A DNA stretch of 24,839 bases from JBIOJM01 sp044450785 (GCA_044450785.1 JBIOJM010000131.1:1-24839), one strand, 5' to 3'. Numbered from the stretch's first letter, positions 16,101 to 23,094 are shown. Notes: generated by a model from the letters alone, not told the origin. Made by a program: numbers and translations.

Positions 16101-17599
16101 ATGGCCAGGAGCGTTGTCAGGACGGCCGCGGTGATGTTGGCCCCGGCCAGCCAGGGATTTCGCCGGCACCAACGCCAGCATTGCTCGACCGTCGTACTCC
16201 GCCGCGCCAGGATCGTCCGGTCCTCGAGGAACCGCGCGAGGTCCTCACCCAGCGCCTGCGCCGTCGCGTACCGGTCGCCAGGCTCCTTGGCGATCGCCTT
16301 CAGGACGATCGTCTCCAGGTCGCGGGGGATCTTGGGATCCAGCTTGCGCGGCGCCTCGGGTGAATCGTGGAGCACCTTCTCGATCAGCTCGGACTGCCGC
16401 GTGGCGCCGAAGAGCGGGTGCAGGGTCAGCAGCTCGTAGAGGGTCGCGCCCAGGCTGTACACGTCGCTGCGGTGGTCGGACCAACCGTCAAAGCGCTCCG
16501 GCGGCATGTAGCGAACGGTCCCGACGATGTCTCCGGTGCGGGTCGGCCCTTCGGAGCCCTCGACCTTGGCCAGGCCGAAGTCGGTGACCCAGACGCGACC
16601 GGCGACGTCGAGCAGCAGGTTGGAGGGCTTGATGTCGCGATGGAGCACCCCCTGCCGGTGAGCGTAGGCCAGGGCGTCGGCGACCTGGGCGCCGATTCTT
16701 GCCACGGAGCGGTAGAATTGCGATTCCGTCCCCAGCGAGGCCGACGATGTGTCGATCGCGTCCGAGCCCGCGGCCGCCGTCTCCGGCTGGGCGGACAGCG
16801 AAAGGACGTCGCATGTGTGCTCTGCCGGGGGTAGACCGGCATCCCTGATAGTCGCGTCGATCGAGGATGCCGGCGCGGCTGAAGCGGTGGACGCCAGGGC
16901 ATGGCCGTCCAGCCCGGCGTTCGCGAACGCGCCGGCCACGAGCGAACGGGCCAAGTCCATGGAACCGCTCGGCACGGCCGATGACGCAGTCGGTTCCTCC
17001 GATCGCGACGCCAGCTTGCCGTCGGCCAGGCCGCGGAGCCGCCGGAGGTCGTCGACGATCGCGTCCATGCCGTGCCCATGGATGAACTGCATGGCATAGT
17101 AGTGCACTCCCTCGTGCTCTCCCACGCCGTAGACCGGCACGATGTTCCCATGGTGCAGCCGCCCCGCAGAGCACGCTTCGAGCTTGAACCGCTGGAGCTG
17201 GGTGGAGCTGAGCCGGCCGGTCAGCGGAAGGATCTTGAGCGCGACATGGCGGCCCAGCGACTCCTGCACGGCCTCGTAGACGACCCCCATGCCTCCGCGC
17301 GCGACCTCGCGGAGAATCCGGAAATCACCGAGGCGGCTCCTTGCATGCCTGACGAGATCGGTCAGAGAACTTGCGTCCGGACCGCCGCTGGCGGGTCTCC
17401 CCTCGGCGACCGGCTTGACTCGTTCCATCACCAAGAGAGCGGGGAAGAGGTCGGCGATGGCATCGGCCAGCTCGGGGTACTTGCGGGTGTACTCGGAGAG
17501 CGAGGGAAGTTCGCCCCGTCGCTGCCGCTCCACGAACTCCTCGGCCAGCATCTCGATGGGATTTCGGTCGGCACCGGAGGTCAGATCGGTCTCGGGCAT
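13157..17599 (-). CDS. Membrane-anchored Ser/Thr protein kinase with WD40 and TPR domains
   Basis: A 1480-residue Hanks-type kinase. Kinase domain ~93-460: glycine loop VARGGMGVV at 99-107 (first Gly replaced by Ala), VALK Lys122, HRDIKPSN at 320-327 with Asp322, DFG at 340-342, and a PPE version of the APE motif at 366-368. About 110 low-complexity Ala/Ser-rich residues (190-295) are inserted between hinge and catalytic loop. A membrane helix spans ~484-507, so the kinase faces the cytoplasm and the rest may face the other side. Residues ~600-1190 hold degenerate WD40 blades (GFSPDGRYLATS, WSPDGTTLATA, VSPDGEWIATGS); TPR-like units lie at ~1246-1313 and 1365-1440. AGGAGG seven bases before ATG 17599 supports the start. 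It lies 38 bp after the ECF sigma gene. Sigma-kinase pairing is common in planctomycetes, so phosphorylation-linked control of that sigma factor is likely but not shown. Confidence 0.95.
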   Translation of the reverse strand: MPETDLTSGADRNPIEMLAEEFVERQRRGELPSLSEYTRKYPELADAIADLFPALLVMERVKPVAEGRPASGGPDASSLTDLVRHARSRLGDFRILREVARGGMGVVYEAVQESLGRHVALKILPLTGRLSSTQLQRFKLEACSAGRLHHGNIVPVYGVGEHEGVHYYAMQFIHGHGMDAIVDDLRRLRGLADGKLASRSEEPTASSAVPSGSMDLARSLVAGAFANAGLDGHALASTASAAPASSIDATIRDAGLPPAEHTCDVLSLSAQPETAAAGSDAIDTSSASLGTESQFYRSVARIGAQVADALAYAHRQGVLHRDIKPSNLLLDVAGRVWVTDFGLAKVEGSEGPTRTGDIVGTVRYMPPERFDGWSDHRSDVYSLGATLYELLTLHPLFGATRQSELIEKVLHDSPEAPRKLDPKIPRDLETIVLKAIAKEPGDRYATAQALGEDLARFLEDRTILARRSTTVEQCWRWCRRNPWLAGANITAAVLTTLLAIGSTIAAWTFRDQRNTIRQALSQVKQSEAQERRARIEAREQLFQALYDRARAQRFSRQAGQRFDGLAALDQAAAIARDLKLPPARLDPLRDEAIACLALPDLRPEPGGRIIRRPRGTELVAFDPTMTRYALRFTDGTIRVHRVADDEEVARFHAQGDRDVAVFGFSPDGRYLATSHYPGYALTVWDIARRAVALNDPGPVSWRHATRFSPDSRRIAVAHGDGAVLYDLATGQPSQRWRGPTPAHDLDFRGDGARIAILYQEKTPTCQILETETGRLVRSIALPIAGDWVAWSPDGTTLATACDRTIHLWDAATGNRRATLEGHTNGGVRSGFHPAGTLLASNGWDSRLRLWDPILGRSWPSAPGDSVIPGHFSRDGRIVLSLGERLTPYQVEPALEFRTLLSVSTGPSLFEGLSIRHDGRILAAGTRQGVVLWDLASGAEVGFLTIGNTPQLTFEASGELLTSGAIGVRRWPVRLDLLRGEFRLGPPRTLPLASGYFALAADRLGRVVALADIDCAHVCTPDRVFQLRSLDDVRSVAVSPDGEWIATGSHGHNGAQVWRVRDAMRVKELAIDGVVQVQFSPDGKWLMNTNSPCRLWEVGTWREGREIGGEGLCFTPDGQMLLVRDPDKILRLVETETGNTIARLTSPDLGDVWGATFSPDGSRLVMNNRAAHAVQEWDLRAIREHLDRMGLDWNSPAYSDDDPARSSAPKLPPLQVDYGSLADELEIVNEPSEVVLERHTARLKRDPDDAHAYHLRAHALAKLRRFPEAIEAFTNAIRLRPMDAHVRAVRGIVHLELGQKQPAIDDLEAALKLDPDQRLFPKWLSEVCTARAWELATGPEQGRDLDRALPLARRAVELSPWDPVCVSTLGVTLYRAGRYAESITILERSLDAGRGETEACDLVFLAMAHHRLGHADLGRAWLERAARWMQNHPDPYARRPGERAAFGERRGGQLAAFRAEAEAVLAGPRAGLPDDVFADPR

Positions 17600-17637
17600 G
17601 CCTCATCCTCCTCGCACCGCGGAGAGTACCAAAGGGG

Positions 17638-18273
17638 TCATGGCTCCAGAAAACCCGGTATCCCCGCCAGGCTGTCCTTGAGACGCTTCAGCGCGCGGAC
17701 ATAGCGGTTGCTTGCCGCGGTCTTGCCGATCCCCAGGACCTGGGCCGTCTCGTTGTTGTTCAGCTCCTCGAAGTGGCGCAGCGTGAGGATCTCCCGATCG
17801 ATCGGTTCCATGGCGTTGAGGGCGTCCTGCACCCTGAGCTGGAGCTCGGCTCGGAGAGCGGCACGAGTGGGAGAGGTCAGCCGGCCCAGGAGCATGGCGG
17901 CCAGCGAGACCGAGGTGGCCTGGGGCAGCGCGCCATGACAGAGGGAAACCTCTAACCCCGCATCCCGCGCCTTGCTGCCGAAGTGTTTTCGGTGCAGTGT
18001 CACGAGCCTCTGACCCGTGATCCAGCGCAGCCAGAGGAACACCGGCATCGACGGGCTGGCCACGTACTCCCGCGCCCGCCGAGCAACGTCGATGTATGCC
18101 TCCTGCAACACATCCGACGCGTCGAGCCTCCCCTGGAGCCGGCGGTCGAGCCGGAGCTTCACCATCCGCTTCAGCCGGTCGCGGTGGCACGCAAACAACT
18201 CCAGGAGCGCAGCCTCATCCCCTCGCTCGATTCGCCGACACAGCTCGCTCGATCCGCTGGAATCCGCCGCCAT
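17638..18273 (-). CDS. ECF-type RNA polymerase sigma factor
   Basis: A 211-residue sigma-70 family protein of the planctomycete ECF type. Region 2 is seen at about 20-90 (RLKRMVKLRLDRRLQGRLDA, then DASDVLQEAYIDVARR at 51-66), and region 4 at ~155-200 (EPIDREILTLRHFEELNNNE, GIGKTAASNRYVRALKRLKD) with the helix-turn-helix that contacts the -35 box. The ATG at 18273 has AGGGGG seven bases upstream. It heads the cluster sigma - kinase - sigma/TPR chimera with gaps of 38 and 88 bp, so co-transcription is likely. No anti-sigma gene is present; the kinase may take that regulatory place (known for some planctomycete ECF groups, inference here). The TTGTCCACA box and an operator-like palindrome lie upstream. 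Confidence 0.92.
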   Translation of the reverse strand: MAADSSGSSELCRRIERGDEAALLELFACHRDRLKRMVKLRLDRRLQGRLDASDVLQEAYIDVARRAREYVASPSMPVFLWLRWITGQRLVTLHRKHFGSKARDAGLEVSLCHGALPQATSVSLAAMLLGRLTSPTRAALRAELQLRVQDALNAMEPIDREILTLRHFEELNNNETAQVLGIGKTAASNRYVRALKRLKDSLAGIPGFLEP

Positions 18274-18312
18274 GATGACACCCCCTAGAAGCTAACCGCG
18301 CGGCGACGGGAT

Positions 18313-18321
18313 TTGTCCACA
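18313..18321 (-). promoter_or_regulatory. TTGTCCACA box upstream of the sigma-kinase cluster
   Basis: The plus strand reads TTTGTCCACAG, flanked on its left by CCGCGCGGCGACGG. The same box with a similar GC block is in both copies of the 194-bp module (7430-7438 and 10377-10385), always in the same orientation relative to the downstream minus-strand gene. Here it is 40 bp from the start codon. TTGTCCACA also equals the DnaA box of GC-rich bacteria, so DnaA binding is one possible reading; a sigma-specific promoter or leader element is another. Confidence 0.45.
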
Positions 18322-18480
18322 GAATTCCCGGAACACGCCGCGTGAGCAGCTCGGCTCGGGGCTGCACCCGTTCGGGACAATCGATGAGACCGGAAGGACC
18401 GAAGACGCCGATCGAATCCCGACGAGATGATGTCGCGGCCGTAGTGGAAGGTTGAAGAATCGGTGGCGGCCCCGACGCTC

Positions 18481-18507
18481 GATGATACCGTATCATCGGG
18501 ATGTCAA
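18481..18507 (-). promoter_or_regulatory. Operator-like palindrome with promoter-like boxes before the sigma gene
   Basis: GATGATAC-C-GTATCATC at 18481-18497 is a perfect 8-bp inverted repeat with one central base, the form expected for a dimeric repressor site. On the minus strand, TTGACA (18507-18502) precedes it and TATCAT (18487-18482) lies within it, but the spacing between them is 14 bases, shorter than the usual 16-18. It is about 210 bp upstream of the ECF sigma start. A regulated promoter is plausible but unproven. Confidence 0.35.
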
Positions 18508-18840
18508 AAGGTTTCACATTTGACTGATTCTCCTTTCCCGAGCTACTTGGCGCAAGGTCAGATCCGGTAAACGGTTTTCCATCCGGTGACTTCGGGGACG
18601 CGCCACTTTCCGACGCAGTGGCTCACCATCGAGCTGCGCCGCATTGCCCCTCAACTCCGCTTAACATGGCATACTCGTCAAACTCTCCCGTTGCCACAAG
18701 GGTCGCGTCGCGTCACTACTCTCACGAGATCCAGGACTTGCACACAAACCGACCCCGCAACCAGCTCCTCGCCGTCTTCACTGCCTTCTGCCTACTGACC
18801 TGGCAACAAAGAATTCGTCGCCCCGAAGGGAACTGAACGC

Positions 18841-21800
18841 TTACCCCTCACCTTTGAGATAGGCAAGTAGGTCGGCGAACTCCTGGCGCGAAATGCTCTT
18901 CTCGAGCCCCTGAGGCATCAGGGATTGCGGACTCGCCGAGATTTCGTCGATCTCCGCTCGGAGGATGGTGTCCTCCTTGCCGAGCGGCTGGCGGAGCGTG
19001 ATGCTCGCGGGCGTCTCCGAGGTGACGAGCCCCGTGAGCACGCGCCCGTCCTTGGTCGCGATGGTATAGGCCGAGAACCCTTGCGTGATCTCGTGATCGG
19101 GCACGAGCAGGTGGAGCAGGATCGCCGGCTTGGGCTGGTTGCGGATGCCGAACAGGTCAGGCCCGACGGCGTAACCCTCCTGGTCCAGCCGGTGGCACGA
19201 GGCGCACTCACGCCGGAAGACCGCGCGACCGCTCCTGGGGTCGGCCTTCGCGGTGACGACGTCCTTGTACGCCTCGTACACCTTGGCCCGGTCCCCCTGG
19301 ACGGCTCCGAAGAGCTGCGCCGCGCGGCGGCGAATTTCGGGGTCGCGGTGCTGCGTGAGCTCCCGGCGGTGCAGGGCGTCGATCGCTCCGGTCGGCACCC
19401 GGCCGTCCTCGAGCGCCGCCAACAGACCGCCCAGGTGGTGCGACTGCGCAATCAGGGTCGATAGCACCTCGTCGCGCAGCGACGGCGGGTAGGTCGCGAA
19501 GTGCCCGGCCGCCAGCAACGACGTCGCGACGCGGTCGTCGTGATGCGACCCCAAGGCTCGCACGGCCGCGGCCTGCAGAGTGCTCGGCTGCTCCGGATCC
19601 ACGAGCCGGAGCAGCGTCTGACCGGCCTGTTCGAAGCCAGCGAACGCCAGCAGTCTGACGGCGGAGACGCGGCGCGCGACCGGCTGCGTCCGATCCTGGG
19701 CGATCTGCTTCATGGCTGCGACGAGGTCCCGGATCGAACCGATCAGGTCACTCTGTTCCGAGGCCGGCCCGATCACCGCGGACAGGACATCCCCCGTGCC
19801 GCGCGAGGCGAGACGGCCCTGGGCCGCCTCGGCGAGCCCTGTCAATAGGGCCGCGCGTCCGTCGCGCGAGAAGCTTGGCCCAGCGTCGATGATCCGCCGG
19901 ACCAGCCCCGGCCACGTCTCTTTCGGCTGGCTCGCCCCCAGCAATCGCCCCAGCTCGCTCAGCAATTCCGGCTGAAGTTGATGCTCGCCGCGCGGTAACG
20001 CGCCGAGGGCGGTCAGGAAACCCAGCTCGCGCCCCGTGAGCGAGCTGAACACGGCGGCGCGCACCCAGCGGTCCAAGCCGTCCCGGGCGGCGATCCGGGC
20101 CAGGGCAGCGGCGACACCGCCTTCCATGCGCCGGTCCTCGGCCCGTGCTTTGGGGGACTCGGGCCCGTCGCCGGCCGCGCCCAGCACGATCGCCGCCTGG
20201 AACCGCACGCGGGCATCCTCGTCGCCGGCCAGCGGCAGCACGTCCGCGAGCCAGCCGGGCTCGCGGGCGAGCCGCATCTCGAGCAATTGCAGCGCGTGCT
20301 CGCGGACCGGTGCCGCGCGGTGTCGCAGGGCCGGTCGCAACAGGTCGTCAGAGAGGGCATCGAGCGCCTCCAGTAATCGCAGCGCGTGAACGACTGCAAC
20401 GGGCGTGGACCGCGGGTCCGCCGCGATCGACCGCAGTGGCTCGACGGCGGCCCGGTCGCGACGCTCGAGCAGCAGGCGGTGGGCGGTGTCACACCACCAT
20501 CCGTCGGGGTTACGGAGCTGTTCGCACAGCAGAGCGATGGACATGCCGCCGAGATCCAGTCGCCGACGGCGGCGCATCTCCTCCGGCTGAGCGTCGTCGC
20601 GGACAACTCGCCAGATCCGGCCCATCGTCTTGCCGCTCTCGAAGTCGGTCCGCTTGCGGATCTCGTCCGGCAGGTAGTCGGGATGCTCGATCGTCTTGCG
20701 ATACATGTCGCAGACGTACAGAGCACCGTCGGGCCCGTGGGCGAGGAAGACCGGACGAAACCAGTTGTCGGTGCTCGCCAGGAACTCGACGCCGGTGCGC
20801 GCCGGCCGGGCCGAGAACGTGGCACCCTTCGGTTCGAGGCGATCGAAGTGGACCAGGTTGCCGGTCGGGTCGCACGAGAACACCCCACCCCGATAGGAAG
20901 CGGGCAGACCCGTGCCCCGGTACACGGTCACTCCGCAGGCAGCCGTGAACGTCCCCGCGTGCGAATCCGCCGTCGTGACGTTCCGGCTGATTGGAAACAA
21001 CCGCGCCGCGGCGCCGTGCCCCGGTAGCGGCTCGAGGGCCATTTCGGCCGGGCAGTTCTGGACCGTTTCCGAGAACGCCAGGTTTGGGTTCCGCCTCAGC
21101 GTCTTCGACGCGATGACCACGTGCTGGACCTGCACGCGGTTGTAGCAGATGAACCGCCTCCCGAAATCGTCGAAGGTGAGCCCATACTGGGCCCCGCCGT
21201 CGGCGGCTTCCCAGGAATCCCCGTCGGGTCGGAACCGGAAGTCGGCGCGAAAGAGCACAACCGCCGGTCGGCCCGGTGTCGCGGGCGCGACCACGTTCCC
21301 GCCGGACAGCCCGCTGGTCAGGTAAATCCAGTTGTCGACCGAGAGCGTCGGGTGGCTCACGCGTAGCTGGGTGCTCCCGGTCGTCGCGAAGCCCGTGAAG
21401 AGGATCCGGCGCAGGTCGGCCCTGCCGTCGCCGTCGGTGTCTCGCAAGAGGAGCACGTCGGGGGCGCACGTGACGATCAGCCCTCCCTTCCAGGGCATGA
21501 CACCGTTGGGGTACGTGAGCCCTTGGGCGAACTCGGTCCGGCGATCCATCCGCCCATCGCCATCGGTGTCCTCCAGCAGCGCGATCCGGCCGGCCGGCGG
21601 CTCGCCCGCGCCGGGACCCGTGGGATAGCCGCGGTTCTCGGCGACGTACAGCCGGCCGCGCTCGTCAAACACCATCGCGACCGGGCTCGCAATCAGCGGC
21701 TCGGCCGCGACCAGCTCCAGTCGCAGACCGGGCTCCAGCTTGAAGGACGACCGAGCCTTTTCGGGGCTGAGCGGCCCATCGAGCGCGGCAGCCGGCAGGG

Positions 21801-21918
21801 ATGGCTTCGTCGGCCCGTCTGGTGTCTGCGCGAACCCAGCAAAGCCAGGGCCCAAGGCGATGAGCGCCGCGGCGAGCAGTCGCCGCCGTCCACCGCGGAT
21901 TCCGTGCCGATCTAGCAT
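18841..21918 (-). CDS. PVC-type membrane-bound dehydrogenase with HEAT repeats and haem c domain
   Basis: A 1025-residue exported protein. A signal peptide covers about residues 1-31 (RRLLAAALIALGPGFAGFAQ). Residues ~55-440 form the beta-propeller dehydrogenase-like domain typical of planctomycetes (TIGR02604 type), with FDERGRLYVAENRGYP, two DTDGDGR calcium-type loops and CDMYRKTIEHPDYLP. Helical HEAT-like repeats fill ~450-880. The C-terminus is the haem-binding domain (TIGR02603 type) with CASCH near residue 904, GYAVGPDLFG, later SLMPQGL and the end EFADLLAYLKGEG. It probably oxidises a sugar-like or alcohol substrate outside the cytoplasmic membrane and passes electrons to its haem, but the substrate cannot be told. 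It starts 17 bp after the 63-residue membrane protein; no strong ribosome binding site precedes ATG 21918. Confidence 0.92.
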   Translation of the reverse strand: MLDRHGIRGGRRRLLAAALIALGPGFAGFAQTPDGPTKPSLPAAALDGPLSPEKARSSFKLEPGLRLELVAAEPLIASPVAMVFDERGRLYVAENRGYPTGPGAGEPPAGRIALLEDTDGDGRMDRRTEFAQGLTYPNGVMPWKGGLIVTCAPDVLLLRDTDGDGRADLRRILFTGFATTGSTQLRVSHPTLSVDNWIYLTSGLSGGNVVAPATPGRPAVVLFRADFRFRPDGDSWEAADGGAQYGLTFDDFGRRFICYNRVQVQHVVIASKTLRRNPNLAFSETVQNCPAEMALEPLPGHGAAARLFPISRNVTTADSHAGTFTAACGVTVYRGTGLPASYRGGVFSCDPTGNLVHFDRLEPKGATFSARPARTGVEFLASTDNWFRPVFLAHGPDGALYVCDMYRKTIEHPDYLPDEIRKRTDFESGKTMGRIWRVVRDDAQPEEMRRRRRLDLGGMSIALLCEQLRNPDGWWCDTAHRLLLERRDRAAVEPLRSIAADPRSTPVAVVHALRLLEALDALSDDLLRPALRHRAAPVREHALQLLEMRLAREPGWLADVLPLAGDEDARVRFQAAIVLGAAGDGPESPKARAEDRRMEGGVAAALARIAARDGLDRWVRAAVFSSLTGRELGFLTALGALPRGEHQLQPELLSELGRLLGASQPKETWPGLVRRIIDAGPSFSRDGRAALLTGLAEAAQGRLASRGTGDVLSAVIGPASEQSDLIGSIRDLVAAMKQIAQDRTQPVARRVSAVRLLAFAGFEQAGQTLLRLVDPEQPSTLQAAAVRALGSHHDDRVATSLLAAGHFATYPPSLRDEVLSTLIAQSHHLGGLLAALEDGRVPTGAIDALHRRELTQHRDPEIRRRAAQLFGAVQGDRAKVYEAYKDVVTAKADPRSGRAVFRRECASCHRLDQEGYAVGPDLFGIRNQPKPAILLHLLVPDHEITQGFSAYTIATKDGRVLTGLVTSETPASITLRQPLGKEDTILRAEIDEISASPQSLMPQGLEKSISRQEFADLLAYLKGEG

Positions 21919-21934
21919 GGGTCAACCGAAAGTC

Positions 21935-22126
21935 TTAGACCTGCGTATTGATCAGGAGCAAGATGGCCGTGGCGGCCAGCAGAAGGCCCAAGATCCAGAG
22001 ACTCAGGCGAAACGAATGCGACCAGATTTGACGCCAGGATTCGTGGCGGGACGCCGAATAGACGACGCTGATCGCGCCGACCAAGGGTAGGACGAGCCAG
22101 TAGACCTGGACAGACGCGCCGATCAT
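21935..22126 (-). CDS. Small membrane protein with two transmembrane helices
   Basis: A 63-residue protein with two hydrophobic segments, about 6-23 (VQVYWLVLPLVGAISVVY) and 40-60 (RLSLWILGLLLAATAILLLI), separated by a short basic, Trp-containing loop. The family is not recognised. The ATG at 22126 overlaps the stop of the DUF6677-like gene (ATGA) and has GGAGG seven bases upstream inside that gene, which fixes the start and indicates translational coupling. Its neighbours are a membrane protein upstream and the exported dehydrogenase 17 bp downstream. A role in assembling or anchoring one of them is inference. It is short, but hydrophobicity pattern, coupling and binding site together make it credible. 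Confidence 0.75.
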   Translation of the reverse strand: MIGASVQVYWLVLPLVGAISVVYSASRHESWRQIWSHSFRLSLWILGLLLAATAILLLINTQV

Positions 22127-22665
22127 GCCGATCCCTCCGCCTCGAGCTCACAGGCCACCTGCCTGCTGGAAGACACCCGCGACGCGGGCTCCTCCTCGTA
22201 CCCGAGATATGCGGGCCCTTCGTAAGCATCGTAGATGGCGAAAATATTGAGCAACCCAGCCACGGTCGTGTAAATCGTGCCGATTTCGACCAGCTTACCG
22301 CGACTTTGAAGACCATTGAGCACGATTTGCGACGGCTCGGCCAAGAACCCCCAGAGAATCGGGTCGTAGCCGTAGTGGCGTAATGTCCCCTGGACTAACG
22401 CCGGTAGAGCCGGCAGGCCGACGAAGAACTGCCCGATGTAGTAGACACAGAATTTCTCGGGGTAGTTGAGCGGGTTGACCCACCGCCAATAGACGATCTT
22501 GCCCTCCCCCATCAGCATGCCCATGAGATACAAGCCAAGGATGCAAACCGCGTAGAGGACCGCTTTCCCCTTCCGTCCCTGGTAGAAATGGCCCAGGCCC
22601 GGCACGAGCCAGGCCAGGAAAGCCGCCCTGAACGGGTTGCGTAACGGAATCGCCGGGTCGTTCAT
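22123..22665 (-). CDS. DUF6677-like multi-pass membrane protein
   Basis: A 180-residue protein. The start NPFRAAFLAWLVPGLGHFYQ followed by GRKGKAVLYAVCILGLYLMG matches the planctomycete DUF6677-type family as I recall it; the PGLGHFYQGR motif is also reminiscent of TM2-domain proteins. Hydrophobic segments lie at ~13-28, 34-50, 75-100 and 130-150, with an acidic tail. The function is unknown. I chose ATG 22665 because family similarity begins right there; the frame stays open to 22827, but the added 54 residues are Arg-rich and lie over repeat-rich DNA. AGGAGG is 13 bases upstream, longer than usual. It is the first gene of a coupled cluster with the 63-residue protein and the dehydrogenase. 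Confidence 0.8.
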   Translation of the reverse strand: MNDPAIPLRNPFRAAFLAWLVPGLGHFYQGRKGKAVLYAVCILGLYLMGMLMGEGKIVYWRWVNPLNYPEKFCVYYIGQFFVGLPALPALVQGTLRHYGYDPILWGFLAEPSQIVLNGLQSRGKLVEIGTIYTTVAGLLNIFAIYDAYEGPAYLGYEEEPASRVSSSRQVACELEAEGSA

Positions 22666-22787
22666 GGGATCGGAGAGGCCTCCTGGCGTGAACTTCGTTG
22701 GTATCGAGCGTCGATACTCCTTCCAGACAATCGACACCTCGATGCTAGCACGAAATCGACAGGCAAATCTAGCCCGACAGCCTCTCT

Positions 22788-22807
22788 GTCCGGCAGGAGT
22801 GCCGGAC
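22788..22807. repeat. REP-like hairpin, left member
   Basis: GTCCGGCA-GGAG-TGCCGGAC is a perfect 8-bp stem with a 4-base loop. Its reverse complement, with flanking TAGG, matches the hairpin at 23079-23094 (TAGG followed by GCCGACACTCTTGTCGG), so the two are inverted copies of one repeat family. Confidence 0.7.
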
Positions 22808-22834
22808 CTACGACCTGGCCGGTCCACGGGACGT

Positions 22835-22844
22835 CCCTTAAACG
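22835..22844. repeat. Left target-site duplication of the MITE-like element
   Basis: CCCTTAAACG here is repeated exactly at 23061-23070, immediately outside both ends of the inverted-repeat-bounded element. Confidence 0.75.
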
Positions 22845-23060
22845 CAATACCGTTGAATTAGCATCAATTGCCGCGGAGACAACGAGTTGCGGCTCCGCGT
22901 GGGGACGCGCGTCTTGGACGCTCTGCGTCCGCTCGATGGGCAAAGCTTCGGTCCTGGTCCAACGACGCGGAGCGTCGGGGAGAGCATTCCCACGCGGAGC
23001 GTGGGAACGAGAAGTCAAAGCCTTTGCTGCCTTCGATTTATCACTGATTCAACGGTATTG
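22845..23060. mobile_element. 216-bp MITE-like element
   Basis: Bounded by perfect 14-bp terminal inverted repeats (CAATACCGTTGAAT at 22845-22858, its complement at 23047-23060) and by an exact 10-bp direct repeat, CCCTTAAACG, outside them. There is no coding capacity. The interior holds several stem-loops with GCGGAGCG/CTCTGCG cores: 22916-22930, 22963-22977 and a 9-bp stem with 3-base loop at 22987-23007 (TTCCCACGC-GGA-GCGTGGGAA). The last resembles a palindromic repeat known to me from many planctomycete and cyanobacterial genomes. The structure indicates transposition in trans by a transposase making a 10-bp duplication; the responsible family was not identified. Confidence 0.75.
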
Positions 23061-23070
23061 CCCTTAAACG
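23061..23070. repeat. Right target-site duplication of the MITE-like element
   Basis: Exact copy of 22835-22844. Removing the element and one copy would restore a continuous spacer between the two REP-like hairpins. Confidence 0.75.
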
Positions 23071-23078
23071 GCGTAGGG

Positions 23079-23094
23079 CCGACACTCTTGTCGG
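23079..23094. repeat. REP-like hairpin, right member
   Basis: CCGACA-CTCT-TGTCGG, a 6-bp stem with a 4-base loop, preceded by TAGGG. It is related to the inverted hairpin at 22788-22807 and diverged at a few positions that keep pairing (GG/CC changed to GA/TC), which suggests the stem was maintained. Confidence 0.65.

Larger units (their letters stand above)
18274..18840. other. 567-bp gap upstream of the sigma-kinase cluster
   Basis: Besides the TTGTCCACA box and the palindrome at 18481-18497 I see no supported element. Two plus-strand frames (18586-18798 and 18618-18836) overlap each other, have no clear ribosome binding site and no recognisable content, so I do not call them. The stretch 18640-18840 is less GC-rich than the surrounding genes. 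It follows directly on the 3' end of the dehydrogenase gene and probably holds its transcript end, but no clear terminator hairpin was found. Confidence 0.4.

Noticed and set aside
18586..18836. Two overlapping small plus-strand frames in the gap before the sigma gene
   Set aside because: No clear ribosome binding site, no recognisable motif, and two frames compete over the same bases.
22666..22827. 54-residue N-terminal extension of the DUF6677-like protein
   Set aside because: The extension is Arg-rich, runs over hairpin-repeat DNA and precedes the point where family similarity begins; ATG 22665 is the better start.
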